Positions 12,762 to 24,653 of a DNA stretch of 64,000 nucleotides are shown here, piece after piece. The stretch is taken from the NCBI GenBank assembly GCA_016946835.1, contig JACVTC010000001.1:2984001-3048000 (forward strand), read 5' to 3'. Within the stretch, counting starts at the first letter, position 1; every line of letters starts with the position of its first letter. The notes under the pieces were generated by a model. The model was not told the origin of the DNA and ran no database searches. It saw nothing but the letters and a program-made list of their open reading frames with translations. Source of the DNA: Neocallimastix lanati (nom. inval.) (lineage: Eukaryota; Neocallimastigomycota; Neocallimastigomycetes; Neocallimastigales; Neocallimastigaceae). Both the position numbers and the translations under genes were made by a program.

Positions 12762-12941
12762 TTAACCCAAGATGAGAAGATATATTATTATAATGGAGTT
12801 GATTATTATTAATGGAACTGTTATTTTAAATTAATATTTAATATAAAATAAAATGTAATATTTATATTTATATGTATAATACAAAAAAAAAAAAAAAAAA
12901 AAAAAAAAATTAACATATATAATAATAATTTTTTATTAATG

Positions 12942-12972
<31 letters not shown>

Positions 12973-13435
12973 TTTTATACTTCTTAATAAAGTTCTAGTT
13001 GCTGAAATTAAATCAATAATTTTAGATTTAACAGTTGGTTCAGTATTATATCCTGATCTTCTTGCTGTCCATCCGACTATTTTTATTAATAAAAATATTA
13101 ATATAAACAATTGATAAAATTAATATATAAAAATCAAAATTTCGTGTTAGATAATTATTTTTATTATTATTTTTCTTTATAAATAATGTGAAATGTAATA
13201 TTATGAAAAAGAATTTAGTAATTTCTTTCTTTCTTTCTTTTATTTTTATTTTTTTTTTTTATTCATATTTAAGTAAATTATATATAATATATTATAATTT
13301 CATTAAACAATAAAATTAAAAAGATATATATATTATAATATTACTTCTTGCTAAGAAACGATCTTCATGTAAAATAGCAATTGAATTAATAAATAATGAA
13401 ACAACAATTATAATATTAACTACTAATGAAAACAT
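12762..13435 (-). CDS. YOS1: YOS1 / IER3IP1 ER-Golgi trafficking membrane protein (3 exons, 80 aa)
   Basis: Exons 13435-13345, 13076-12981 and 12817-12762 join in frame with GT/AG borders. The 80-residue product matches the family layout end to end: N-terminal membrane segment (LVVNIIIVVSLFINSIAIL), the signature HEDRFLARIGW, a short hydrophilic loop, then DLISATRTLLR and a C-terminal membrane segment (IPLIIINSIIIIYLLILG). Length equals the usual 80-85 aa. In yeast Yos1 associates with Yip1/Yif1 and is needed for ER-to-Golgi vesicle transport; IER3IP1 is the animal counterpart. It is divergently placed from the AAA+-like gene, 483 bp away. Confidence 0.92.
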
Positions 13436-13918
13436 CTTATATTATTAATATTATTCCTTCTTTTCTCAATTTTTTTTTTTTTTTAAATTTAAATTTATTT
13501 TATTATTTTTTGTTAAAGACACTTGTTTACAATATGAAAAAAGAAAATATGATATTTATATATCAAAAAAATAAAAAGTAATAGAATGGATTATTAATTA
13601 TAATATATTAATTATGTATAAATCAAAATACATTAATTATCCAACTCCAAATTATTTAAATTAATTATAATATTTTAAATTTTTTTTTAAAATATAATCA
13701 TAAATTTAATTTATTATATTTATAAAAATAATTTTATTATTATTTATTATTTTTTATTTTTAAAAGTAAAAAAATTTTTTTTCATATGTATATTATATAT
13801 ATATGTATTTTTTTTTTTAATTATTTTATATTACTTTATAATATATATATAATATATAATATATATATAAATCCGCTTAAATAGTTTTTATAACATATAT
13901 ATATATATAAAATAATTA
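13436..13918. promoter_or_regulatory. Divergent intergenic region between YOS1 and the AAA+-like gene
   Basis: 483 bp of AT-rich DNA separates the two start codons, so both promoters must lie here. No distinct element stands out against the AT background. Confidence 0.5.
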
Positions 13919-14843
13919 ATGAGTACTAGAATTGAATCTATTCAAGCTTCAAATAATGAGATAAATTCTATCTCAGAAAATAAAAATAAATTAAATACTA
14001 ACAAAATTACATGGTTAGTTCAAAAATTATCAGAATTAAAATATGATCCTAATAAAGCTGTACCTTTTTATTTCAAAGATGATGTATTAGTTACTATTCT
14101 AATGTGTCTAATATGTAAAAAAAATAGTATTATATTCGATGTAAATGAAAATCAGAAACCTTTTAAGAATATGCTTGAAAAAATTATTTTTTCCATATTT
14201 GGTTTTTCCTATTCGTCTTTTCGATGCAAACCCACGACAACGGTAAATGAATTTATATCGGGAATATTAAGTAAAACAAAAGGAAAATGTGAAGAACATA
14301 AGGAAATAATTGGAAATTCAGTAATTCTTCAATCTGAAGGTATAATTTACAATATAAAAATTACTTCCTTTATTAATTAAAACAATTTACATATATATAA
14401 AAGATTTTTTTTTTTTATATATATACATTAAATAAAATTAAATATAATATATATTTAAAAAAAAAATATGAAAATGAAAATATTTTATAATATATATATA
14501 TATATATATATATAGTTATATATTCTAATAAAAATTTAAAGGATTTATATCATAATATTAAATATATTTATTATTTATTGCTATTATTATTATTATTATT
14601 ATTATTATAATTATTATTATTATTATTATTATTTTTTTTTTTTTTTTTTTTTTTTGAAAAATATAGTGAGTATGAATAAAACCAATTCAATGCCAGATCT
14701 TGAAGTTACTCCGTTAGAAACATCAAATGGACAAAAACTTTCATCCTCTATTATGGATTTCGTAATAAAAAATATTTATAATACTAATATTAATACTAAT
14801 ACTACTACTAATAATAATAATAATAAATAGTATTAGTAATGAT

Positions 14844-14874
<31 letters not shown>

Positions 14875-16225
14875 TTTTAATTACTAATATTTAATATATT
14901 TTTTTATTCCTTTATATTTTTTTTTTTTATTATACATATAATTACATATATATATAAATATATATATAATTATAATATATAATATAATTATTCAAAAAAA
15001 ATTTTTTTTTTTTTTTTTAATTTTTAATGTTACTACTAATAAATAACATTTAATCAATTATCCATAGGTGGATAAAAAAAATATTAATTCCAAGGAGATA
15101 AATTCATCTAGAGAATTAATGAATAACCAATTATTAAATTTAAAAAATAATTCTAATGTTTTATATTCCAATCCAATGATAAAAAATATCTATACTCAAA
15201 AAATTGAAATGGAAAAAAATTCCAAACTTCATAAACCAGAAATCATTCATAAAATTGTAGTTTCCGATGAAAATGGAAATAACAAAGAAATTGCTTTTAA
15301 TACTAATACATTATCAAAATTAAATTTGCGTAATAAAAATACAGATTTTTCAATGCTTTATTCAGAGGATAATGAAGAATATCAAAAAATTAAAGATTCT
15401 ATTATTCAATTAAATGATCAACCTTTACCTAATGTAATAATTATTGAAAATATGGATAGCGCTAGTCCAATTATTCAAGATGCCATTTTACAAGTAAAAA
15501 AAGAAAAGAAATAAAATGAAATAAAAAATAAATAAATAAATAAATAAATAAATAAAAAAAAAAACAATGATAAATCTTAATTCTTTTTAATGATATTTGA
15601 TTACTTTCATACAAATAATATAAATTTTTCTAATTTTTTTTTTTACTTTTATATATATATATTTATACTTTATAATTATTATATAATATGTTAAAAATTT
15701 ATTATGTTATATAGATGCTATTGAAAAAGAAATTATTTAATAATGAATTTCCAAAGCCATTTATAATAATTTCACTTATATCAAAAGAAGATATACAGAA
15801 TAACGTTATATCACAATTAGTATGTATATATATATATATATATATACTTTTATTCAATATTTTCTTTATGTTTTCTTTTTTATTTTTTATTTTTATTTTT
15901 ATTTTTATTTTTTTTTTACTAATTAGAATATATATATAAACTTAATATATAAATGTTAGTTAAATAATACATTTTTATACCATCGAATTAAAGATGTTAT
16001 CGCCCATAATGTTCCTATTTATCTATCAAATGATTCATTAATTACTGATGATGAAATAAAATCATTAATAGAAGCCACAGAAAAAATTACTAGTAGCAAA
16101 TTTATAGATATTTATTTAAGAAATATTATGACAGGTATAAGGACTCATCCACTAATAAGTAGTGGAATACCTGTTGCTGCAACAAATGACTTAATATTAG
16201 CATCGAAGTAATATTATAAATTTTA

Positions 16226-16263
<38 letters not shown>

Positions 16264-16579
16264 ATCCTTTAGATAATTGATTCAATAGAATTTAAAAATA
16301 ATAAATATTTATATTATAAACATTAAAAATAAATATTAATTATATATCTATATATTTATATTCTATATAATTTATATATAAAGGGCATTATCGGCTTTAT
16401 TTGATCAAACTTATATGACCGTTGATCATATTCAAATTGCATTGAAGCATGTTGTAACTCATAGAATGTATTTGGCTCATAGATCAATACATGCCAGTAA
16501 AAAGTTAAAAGAACAATGTAAAAATATTGGTGCAGAAAATATTTTAGCGGATATACTAAATAAACTTTCTGTTAAATAA
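13919..16579 (+). CDS. Mg-chelatase subunit-I-like (MoxR/ChlI-related) AAA+ protein with degenerate P-loop (6 exons, 496 aa)
   Basis: Exons 13919-14339, 14667-14761, 15068-15493, 15715-15819, 15960-16207 and 16384-16579 keep one frame. The middle reads LPNVIIIENMDSASPIIQ followed by DAILQML, a Walker-B-like strand with Glu-Asn where Asp-Glu is usual. Then come FIIISLIS (sensor-1-like strand) and a helical lid with RTHPLISSGIPVAATNDLIL and VDHIQIALKHVVTHRMYLAH, as in the AAA lid of ChlI/MoxR-type proteins. The N-terminal part (KKNSIIFDVNENQKPFKNML) sits where a P-loop would be but has no GxxxxGK[ST]. Fungi have proteins of this type annotated as Mg-chelatase-like although they make no chlorophyll; their role is unclear. 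The call rests on motif reading only. Confidence 0.6.
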
Positions 16580-18266
16580 TCAAAAAAAAGAATAGTGAAG
16601 AAAACAAAAAACAAAAAATTATTATATTCCTTTAAATTTACATATATATAATATTATAATATTATTTTTATTCTTTTCAATTATTTATGAAAAAAAAAAA
16701 AAAACATTACATATATTTCATATATATATCTAATTTAAAAAAATATGTATTATTTAAAAATTATTTAATTTATAATAAAATCAAAAAGATAATTTTAAAT
16801 AATATGATTGGTTAAAAATATAATTTTTAAAATTTATTTTAAAAATATAAACTTTAAAACTATTTATATAATACATGTATAAAAAAAAAATTTTTTTTTA
16901 TGAAGAAATGAAATATTTTTAATTTAATAATTTTAATAAATAAATATTTCACTATGTTTCTGAAATAAAATGGTGTATTTTTGAAAAGGAAAAACTTATT
17001 ATAATAAATGTTTGAAATTATATATATATATATATAAAATATATATTTTTTTTCTTTATTATTTTTACAATATTAATATATTATAATTACATGCAAAAAT
17101 GTTAATTATTTAATTTTTATTTAAATATCTTCTTTTAATAGAATTCATAAAAAATAAAAATATTGAAAATCATTTCTTATAAAAGTAGAAATTTATTAAT
17201 ATACACCTTTTAATTTTTAAGTCACAGTAAAAAAAGATTGTAAAAATGAGATCACATTAAAAATACAAATAATTGTTCCTAAAAATTCATCGAGAAATTT
17301 CTTTAATAAATGTTCCATTTATTTAATTATTATTATTATTTTTTTATTACAAAATAATATCCTTTATTTATTTATATATGCAAATTAAGAACAACATTTT
17401 ATGAATTTAAATAATGGAAATTCAAATTAGATATAATTACATATATATTTTATTTTATAATAAATAATTATAATTCTTATGAAATTTTGATTTTAAAATT
17501 TATAATTTTTAAAATTTTAAAAATATATATATATTTTTTTTTGTATTTTATTTTAAAATTATAATAACTGATAATACAACTAATATGAAGCTAACGAGGA
17601 GAAATAAAAGAAATAATAACAATAACAATAACAATAATAATGAAAATGTAGATACTATTGAAGAAGAAATAAGTAAAAAAAAAACAAATAATAATTAAAA
17701 TATATATATATACATAATATATATATATTATGTATATATACTAGAAGTTGAAATTGAAAGTTATTGTTGCCAAAGTATTTATTAGCTCTCCTTTACATTC
17801 AAATTCCTCAGTTATAGGTTAGCAAGCCTAATAAAATTGATTATAAATATAAGCAAAAAAAAAAAAAAAAAAAAAAAAAGATTAAAGCATATCTTAATTT
17901 ACCAATAACCATTGGTATTCTATTAAATTCAGTAATTAAATAATTCAAAGAAGGTTATTAACCATCGAAATCATAATTATAGAGATAAAATAATTATAAA
18001 ATCACCTTTGTTTTCTGTTAGTAAAATATATATATAAAGTTATTACTATCAAATGAAATTGAGTTTCATGACTATATTCCTCTTATTATAAAAAATGAAA
18101 ACTCATTGAAAAATTCTATAATAATCAACTTTGAAAAAAAAAAAAAAATATGTATGGTACATAGGACAAGAGGTTTAGGCGAATACCAATCTTTAAAAAT
18201 TTTTTTAAAGAGAAAAAAAAAAAAAAAGCCCCCCCGTTCTCAATTACTTTTTTTTTTTTTTTCTTT
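16580..18266. other. AT-rich DNA with a decayed coding-like patch at 17.58-18.2 kb
   Basis: 16580-17580 shows nothing. From 17585 a short plus-strand ORF (MKLTRRNKR, then poly-Asn, ENVDTIEEEIS) is followed by a TAG acceptor-like site near 17743 and pieces such as LLPKYLLALLYIQIPQL and IKAYLNLPITIGILLNSVIK, all broken by stops. The last piece loosely resembles the post-RT segment of the LINEs here (TYLELPLSNDLELKLVIQ), so this may be an old LINE remnant. No intact gene can be built. A run of seven C at about 18224-18230 is odd in this genome. Confidence 0.4.
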
Positions 18267-18334
18267 CTTTAATTGACTATTCACTCACTTTTTTTTTTTT
18301 TTTTTTTTTTTTTTCTTTAATTGACTATTCACTC

Positions 18335-18392
<58 letters not shown>
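18267..18392. repeat. Duplicated 22-bp motif plus poly-T tracts at the 3' end of LINE B
   Basis: The 22-mer starting ctttaattgac and ending tattcactcac occurs at 18267-18288 and again at 18315-18336. Each copy is followed by a T run (26 and 56 T). On the minus strand this is LINE B, A56, motif, A26, motif. Confidence 0.85.
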
Positions 18393-18397
<5 letters not shown>

Positions 18398-19316
18398 CTG
18401 CAATTATTGTGAACTCCGGCTCATATAATTAAAAGATAGTCTTGCCTCAAAGAACCCAATTGAAGGAAATACATTCCTGAGAGGGTTTTTTTTTTTTTTT
18501 TAATTTCTATAGTGGCAATTATTACGATTTTCAACTTTACTTATTTATTCATTTATTAATCACATGTATAATTTTTAAAAAAAAAAACAAATTTTAATAA
18601 GAAATTTATATTTGTCCAATTTGAACATAATAATTTTTTTTTAATTAGTAATATTCAAAATAAAGGGTATAAATAATTTTAGAAAAAATGAGCCATAGGC
18701 ATAGACAATGAATCTCATCTCCAGATTTTATAAGATTTTTATTTAAAGAAATTCTTATTCCGGATCTTGTTGAAAAGGATAAATGCATAAATTGTTTTAC
18801 GGCCTTTCGATTAAAAGGTTGAATTATTGTCACTATTTGTATAGAAAATGGACATATTATTGACTATTATATTTATAATTGATTAAGCCTATTTTACTAT
18901 ATTTTCAGCATTGATGCTCCTAGTTAGTTTTGCGCTTATACCGTTGGAATAGCAACCCTTGTAAAGTACTAGTCCGAGGCATAATTTCTGTAAAGAGCCA
19001 CAGATCGCACCAAGAATGGCGATTTTTTTAATAATCACCAGAAATGATTTGATTTTTAAACAAAACATCCCATTCCTTTTTATAACTTAAATTAATAATA
19101 TCTGCATCTGTTATAACAAGGAGGAAGTTAAATAATCGGTACCATGTCACATATTTTCACATTCATTATTCAGAAAATTACTAATATTTACACGATTTTC
19201 ACAAATTGACCTATTCATTATATTATTAGTAATAATACTATTATTTTCACTATTATTAATATTAATATTCCTATTTTCACTATCAGTACTATTATTACTA
19301 TTAACAATATTATTTC

Positions 19317-19347
<31 letters not shown>

Positions 19348-20709
19348 ATTATATTCTTCGTTACTACTATAATATTTGATTCTATATTATTCATATTTAT
19401 GATAATAGTGTTTATATTACTATTTGATATTGGATAATTTTTGGAAATTATGAAAAATTTTTCATAAAGAATTTCAATATCCAAAAAATATTTCATTCCG
19501 AATTCACAGGAAAGATAGCATATAGAAAACTAATGTTCCAATCAAGGATTACTATTTCTTCTGTTAACAATAAGGACACTTTTCTGGACAGTCGTCTTCA
19601 ATCATATCGGTGGCTTTGATAACACGAGCATCGAATTTATATTCACATCTGGCACAAAGTACCCATTGGAAAACTATTTCTGTATCCAAGAGACTTAAAG
19701 TTGAGCTTTAGGTTGTCTTTAGTTTTCTAAAATTTATTTTTCTTACAAGCTTTAGCCTTGATTGATTTTCCTGCCATATCTATCCCAGTAAAAGTTTACA
19801 ATTGCTTTTTTTTTTGATGGAAATTTATCTAATTCGATAGCTAAAATTTTTACTTTTTTTATCGCATACATGATGTCCACAATGTGATATATCTCTAAGT
19901 AAAAAATCAAAGATAATATAATTCGAGTTTTTCCATTTTTTAAAAATACCTTTCCTGAGTAATCGCAAATTTCACCGAAAGAGGAGGAATGTTAAGTTCT
20001 TTTGAAACACAATAAAGGGATGTAAAGCTATTCCCATTAGAAAATCCTTCAATCCAGTATAATCCTGAATTAACTAGTGTCTGCCTACTTCTCGTTCTTT
20101 CTTTGTTAGATCCAAGTAGAATGAGACTTGCTTACAAAGTACTTTTCTTACTTTATTATTCATTCTTTGTATTCTTTGTATGATCGGTTTCAATTCTAAA
20201 TCATTTGAAAACGTTACACCTAAGTAGGTATAGTAAATGTGTTTTAGGTAACTCTTGACTTGAAAGATAAAAAGTGAGGTTATTATTATTGAGAAATCTT
20301 GAAACTTTCCTTCTTACTACTAAACTAGCACATTTATTAATACCAAATTGCATTTCATTATTTCTAGACCATTTAATGGCAAATTTTAACAATTTTTAAA
20401 GTTGAGATTTTGTTGGAGCACATAACACAATGTTATCAGCAAAGAGACCTCCACAGCATTGTTTATCACCAATAGAGATTCTATATTTATCACAATTATT
20501 AAAAATATCATTATTGAATGAGTTAAATAAAATTAGTGAGAAGGGACAATCTTGACGAACTCCTTTCTTAATACTAAATGATTCCGATAATTGTCTATCA
20601 ACTCTTACACAAGCCTTGGAAGATAAGTATAAGTTTTCAATAAATTTAGAGCACTTACCTTTAGTACCTATTTGATGAATCTTCATTAATACATTATATA
20701 TGGGCACAG
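18393..20709 (-). mobile_element. LINE B, 3' part: degenerate non-LTR retrotransposon interrupted by LINE A
   Basis: Reads on the minus strand. From 20709 it starts inside reverse-transcriptase motif A (VPIYNVLMKIHQIGTKGKC), then LYLSSKACVRVDRQLSES, RQDCPFSLILFN and the catalytic box as FADN instead of FADD, then SSQELPKT. Further pieces are at 19.5-19.8 kb, an Asn/Ile-rich stretch at 19218-19496, and the FLL...QIISGDY region near 19.05 kb. It ends at an A56 tail (18337-18392). Frameshifts and stops make it dead. Its closest relative here is LINE D. The 5' continuation lies beyond LINE A, at 24238 to about 24320. Confidence 0.8.
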
Positions 20710-20800
20710 TTTTTTTTTTTTTTTTTAGACAGGGAAGACAATACACTTTCATAAATTTATTAATCTTATTATATAAAATACACGTATGTGAAAAGTACAT
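20201..20800 (-). pseudogene. Broken reverse transcriptase of LINE B
   Basis: Frames at 20800-20396 and 20392-20201 carry RT motifs: VPIYNVL, GVRQDCPFSLILFN (normally GVRQGCPLSPILFN), CCGGLFADNIVL, and WSRNNEMQFGINKCASLVVRRK. The catalytic second Asp of FADD is Asn, and in-frame stops separate the pieces. About 90 bp at the upstream end (20710-20800) belong to the tail of LINE A, not to B. Confidence 0.75.
20678..20701. repeat. Target-site duplication of LINE A, 3' flank copy
   Basis: 24 bp beginning aatcttcattaatac, identical to 24238-24261. On the minus strand it encodes IYNVLMKI of LINE B. The flanking bases 20702-20709 (gggcacag) are similar but not identical to the other side. Confidence 0.85.
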
Positions 20801-23800
20801 TATAAATTAAAAATAAAAATAAGAGTTAAAAAATAAAAAATAAAAAAGTTCAAAAATACTATGTATTTCTGCAAGTTGTACTATGCGGGGATTTTCCCTT
20901 CCTACCAAATAAAAAGATAATAAAACTTAGAAGTAACATCTTTAAAATAGATAGTGTGGTGTCCTCTAAACTCTTCCCGGATTCATCATTTATTGAACTA
21001 CTAAGGCGAGATTCACCCTTCGTAGAAATAGATGATGATCCAGCATTATCATTATGCCTTATTAGTACGACGTCGACGCTCTTGGTTAAGTTTGATATTT
21101 TGGAGTACCTATAAAATAATAGCTCAAACGAACTACTTATGATAGATATTGCGCTAGTTAAGAATTCCGCCAAGCCCACAATTTTTGGAACAGGTGACTC
21201 AGATGAACCTTTGAAAAGTAGTTCATTTAATTGTCTCTGTTCCTCACTACCGAAATGTAGCTCATTTAAAGCTAAAATTCCACCAAGAAGGAACAAGTAT
21301 ATATAATGATTGATATAATCTTCAAAATTAGAAATAGAGTCATAGGAAGAAAGAGGATTAAACACTCTAATCTTCGTAATGAACAAAACATAGAGATCAC
21401 CTATGAAATTTAAAGAATTCTATTTAAAAGATGCAAGAGCATTGCATTTAAAAATCCAATGTTCAAAAGATTGATTACCTTGGCCACAACAGGGGCATGT
21501 CTTGGGACAATCTTCTAAAATTCTATCCATTCTAATAGCAATAGTAGTATTGTATTTATAACCACAGCGTAAACGTATAATCCACGAAAACCTTAAGTTG
21601 AATTGGGGATATTTTAAGTTAAGCATAATTAGAGTTTTATTATTTGAGAACTTGTTACTATCGTGGTTTTGACCTTTAATACCTTGAAATTTGGAAATTG
21701 ATTTCCAGTAACGTTCTAAAATATCGTCATATTCTACACATTTATATTTTTTGATTTTTTTATACAGTGTTCTAGATTCTTTAGTCCAGGAATAATGATG
21801 CATTTTGGGAATAGATTTAATAAGATCCTTTATAATACAGTTTGATTTATTCCATTTTGTAAACGATTTTATCTATAAGGATGCGCAGATACCAGCAATA
21901 GGAGGGATACTTAAATCTCGAGATATAATTTAGAGGAGATTGAAAATTCATTGGTTTTATAACCATAGTTGCACATTTTTCAATACCAAAAGTCATTTCA
22001 TTTATGTTAGCCCATTTATGTACCTTTTTTAATAATTTTTCTAAATTTTTTGCACTCGGAGCAATGAGAACAACATCATCAGCAAAGAGTCCACCACAAC
22101 ATTTTTTTTTCCAATAATAACACCATATTTTTCACAGTCATTTAGTATATCATTGATGAATAAATTGAATAAGATTGGAGATAATGGACAACCTTGACGA
22201 ACACCTTTTTTAATAGGAAATTCATTTGATAACATTGAAGCAAATCGAGCGCGTGCTTTAGATGAAGTATATAAATTACAAAGAAAATCAAAACATTTAC
22301 CACGGACTCCATAATGATATAATATAGAAAGAATGTTAAATATAGGAACTGAATCATAAGCTTTTTTAAGATCTAAAAAGGCCAGATATGTGAATTTTCC
22401 TTGAAATTTTCTTCTTTGGCATATTTCTCTAACGGAAATGAATAAACTAATGCATTCTTCACGGTTGCGAAAGCCAAATTGTTCAGGTCTAATGAAATTG
22501 TGTGAGAGTGCGTAAGAAGATATTCTATCTGTTACAATTTTTGAAATGATTTTCAGTCCAACATTAATGAGAGAAATACCTCGATAATTACTACAATCTG
22601 ATAGGTCACCTTTCTTAGGGATTGATACAATAGAAGCTGAGTTCCATTTTTTAGGAAAAGACCCATTCCAGATTTTATTAAAAATCAATTTAAGACACTT
22701 TCCAGCAGCAGGATGTGTTTCTAGTAATTCTTCATTGCAAAACAGAGCTTTGTAGAATTCAATCGAGATACCATCGGGGCCGGGTGCTTTGTTGTTTTTC
22801 ATTGATGAAATAGTTTTTTTTAATATCTTCAATTGTAATAGGACCATTGATATTCCAGGTAGAGGATCTAAGACTAATATTCCTTAAAGCATGATTCCAG
22901 TAGTAACGATTAAGGCTGTGGCCTGAGGGATCAGAAGCCAGATCTTTATAATATTCAGCCCATCTATCTAATTGCTTAGTAGGAGAGATAATATCTTGAC
23001 CAAATTTAGATTTTATGCAAGTAAGAGAGGTAGATGAATAAGATGGTTTAGCCATTTTTTTTAAACATCTCCAACCATTTTTGAAATCTTTATTCAAAAA
23101 ATAATAACCTATTTTTACAATATTAGCCTTAAATCTAGCAGAACGAAATTTGCTCTTTGTTTTCTAGATTAATTTGCAAAGTTTTTCATATTTATTAAAT
23201 TGTTCAAGGTAATTATCAACATTTTCACAGTTAAAGTAAGGCTTAATATTTCGAAATGCAATATGTTTTTCATGAGACAGTTTTTTTAATGTAATAAGGA
23301 CAATGAAAAGAAGAGCCCTTTAAATTTGTTGGAATGAGAACATTAATATCTTTCCTGATATTATATCATGTATTGATAAATTTTTCTACCATTTCATCAG
23401 CCGTAAGCGAATTGTAATGAGAATCGAGGTCATTTGCTAAGATTGAAAAATAATTATGTGATAAAATATCTGAATTTTTTGTTTTACAAATATGAGTAGA
23501 CCATTTAGAGACTTTAGCAGGCCTTATAAAGCCACCAGAAAGAACTTAGTTGCAAGAAAGTAAAATAGGTTTATGATCAGAAATACCATAAAATGAAGTA
23601 CAAACCGATGTCTTATTAATATGAGTTACCAAAGCCTCATTATAGATGACATGATCAATGCAAGATGACCTAGTACCTTTGACATAAGTAAATTGGTTAC
23701 CAAATAAGGGAGCAATATACCAATTAGGAAAATTATTTGAAATGTATGTTTTGATCTTCTTTAATGACATGTTAAAATCACCAACTAGGATAGCATGAAC

Positions 23801-24237
23801 ATTTTTTCTATTGTGAAAACATAACCATTGAGAAAGTTCATCAATAGCTACTAGTCTTGCTTCCTTCCATTTGCTTTGAGGAAAGTAGATATTTCCAATA
23901 GTACATTATTGATTCCAGAAAGAAGTAGTATTTACTGAAATGATATATTTGTATAAAAATGGTTCTTTGAAGAAAGAGCACGAAGAATGAACACCAATAA
24001 AGAATCCTCTCATACTGGGGGGTTTTAGGACTAGTTCTAAGAAAAACTGAGTTGTAATTTAGAATAAATGGTGATGAAACATCTTTTGGAAGATATTTAC
24101 TTTTTCCAGTTTCTTTTAAACAGATATATATAGGTTTGAAAGTTGAGTTGAGGTATAAAATAATATCACGCTTTTCAGTATTCCAACCGTAAATATTCAA
24201 ATTTTAGTCTCTAATATATAATAATACCTAATAGGTA
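20710..24237 (-). mobile_element. LINE A: EN/RT non-LTR retrotransposon inserted into LINE B
   Basis: About 3.5 kb on the minus strand, bounded by a 24-bp target-site duplication and ending in an A17 tail (T run 20710-20726) preceded by CTGTCT, much like the AAGTCT before the tail of LINE C. Order: APE-type endonuclease, linker, reverse transcriptase, CCHC zinc knuckle, C-terminal domain. The 5' edge falls at the very start of the endonuclease domain (LNIYGWNTEKRDIILYLN), with no ORF1 and no Met, so the copy is 5'-truncated. An internal deletion between RT and zinc knuckle is evident by comparison with LINE C. It is the best preserved copy in the window. Confidence 0.88.
20859..24206 (-). pseudogene. 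ORF2 remnant of LINE A (endonuclease, RT, zinc knuckle)
   Basis: Pieces in 5' to 3' order: 24206-23841, endonuclease N-terminus (ICLKETGKS); near 23770, the endonuclease GDFN box; 23770-23546, the endonuclease end with IDHVIYN and the SDHKP box; 23097-22759, linker; 22847-22041, RT with NNKAPGPDGISIEF, ASIVSIPKKGDLSDCSNYRG, EQFGFRN, FLDLKKAYDSV and VRQGCPLSPILFN; then, after a one-base slip in an A9 run (22102-22110), CCGGLFADDVVLIAPS, so the catalytic FADD is intact in the next frame; 21803-21420, a CX2CX8HX4C knuckle (CPCCGQGNQSFEHWIFKC); 21386-20859, the C-terminal FLLGG...GSEEQRQLNELLF domain. Disabled by frameshifts and a deletion. Confidence 0.85.
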
Positions 24238-24261
24238 AATCTTCATTAATACATTATATAT
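24238..24261. repeat. Target-site duplication of LINE A, 5' flank copy
   Basis: Identical to 20678-20701; LINE A starts immediately below it. Confidence 0.85.
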
Positions 24262-24320
24262 AGGAACAATGTCACATGCTTTATTAAATAGAAACTTTTA
24301 GTTTCCATTTGGAATCATTA
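24238..24320 (-). mobile_element. LINE B, 5' part
   Basis: On the minus strand this reads FNKACDIVPIYNVLMKI, a worn copy of RT motif A (LKKAYDSVPIYNVL). It is exactly the sequence that continues on the far side of LINE A. Upstream of about 24320 the similarity to RT fades, so LINE B is probably 5'-truncated there. Confidence 0.65.
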
Positions 24321-24622
24321 GTTATAAACATACTTATTAATAATATATTAAACACTTGTTTGTGAATCCAATTCAAAATATTTATTTTTCCCTTTTTCAA
24401 TAGATATTTTGAACAAAAACAAATATAACTTAATATACATTAATAATATATATAAAACCATATACTAACACATAATTTCTATCCCGAACTCTCCAAAAAA
24501 AAAGAAACTTTTTTTTCTCTATGTAGAATATTTAAATTCAAACACATAATTTTTAAAATTTCTTCACAACTAATTATTTAAGGTTTTAAATTCTATTTCA
24601 AGAATAAATTTTATTTAGATTT

Positions 24623-24638
24623 GGCATTTAAAAATGCC
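24623..24638 (-). terminator. Candidate histone mRNA 3' stem-loop of H3
   Basis: The minus strand reads GGCATTTTTAAATGCC: a 6-bp stem GGCATT/AATGCC with loop TTTA. It starts 101 nt after the H3 stop. Size, stem/loop lengths and GG...CC ends match the canonical histone stem-loop (GGYYYUUYUNARRRCC) except one flipped pair. AATAAA follows about 8 nt downstream, so a polyadenylated end is also possible. Confidence 0.5.
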
Positions 24639-24653
24639 GCTTAAATTACAATT

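Noticed and set aside
20396-20800. A separate 134-aa gene starting at 20800
   Set aside because: The first third is the tail of LINE A and its poly-A read as Lys; the rest is broken RT of LINE B.
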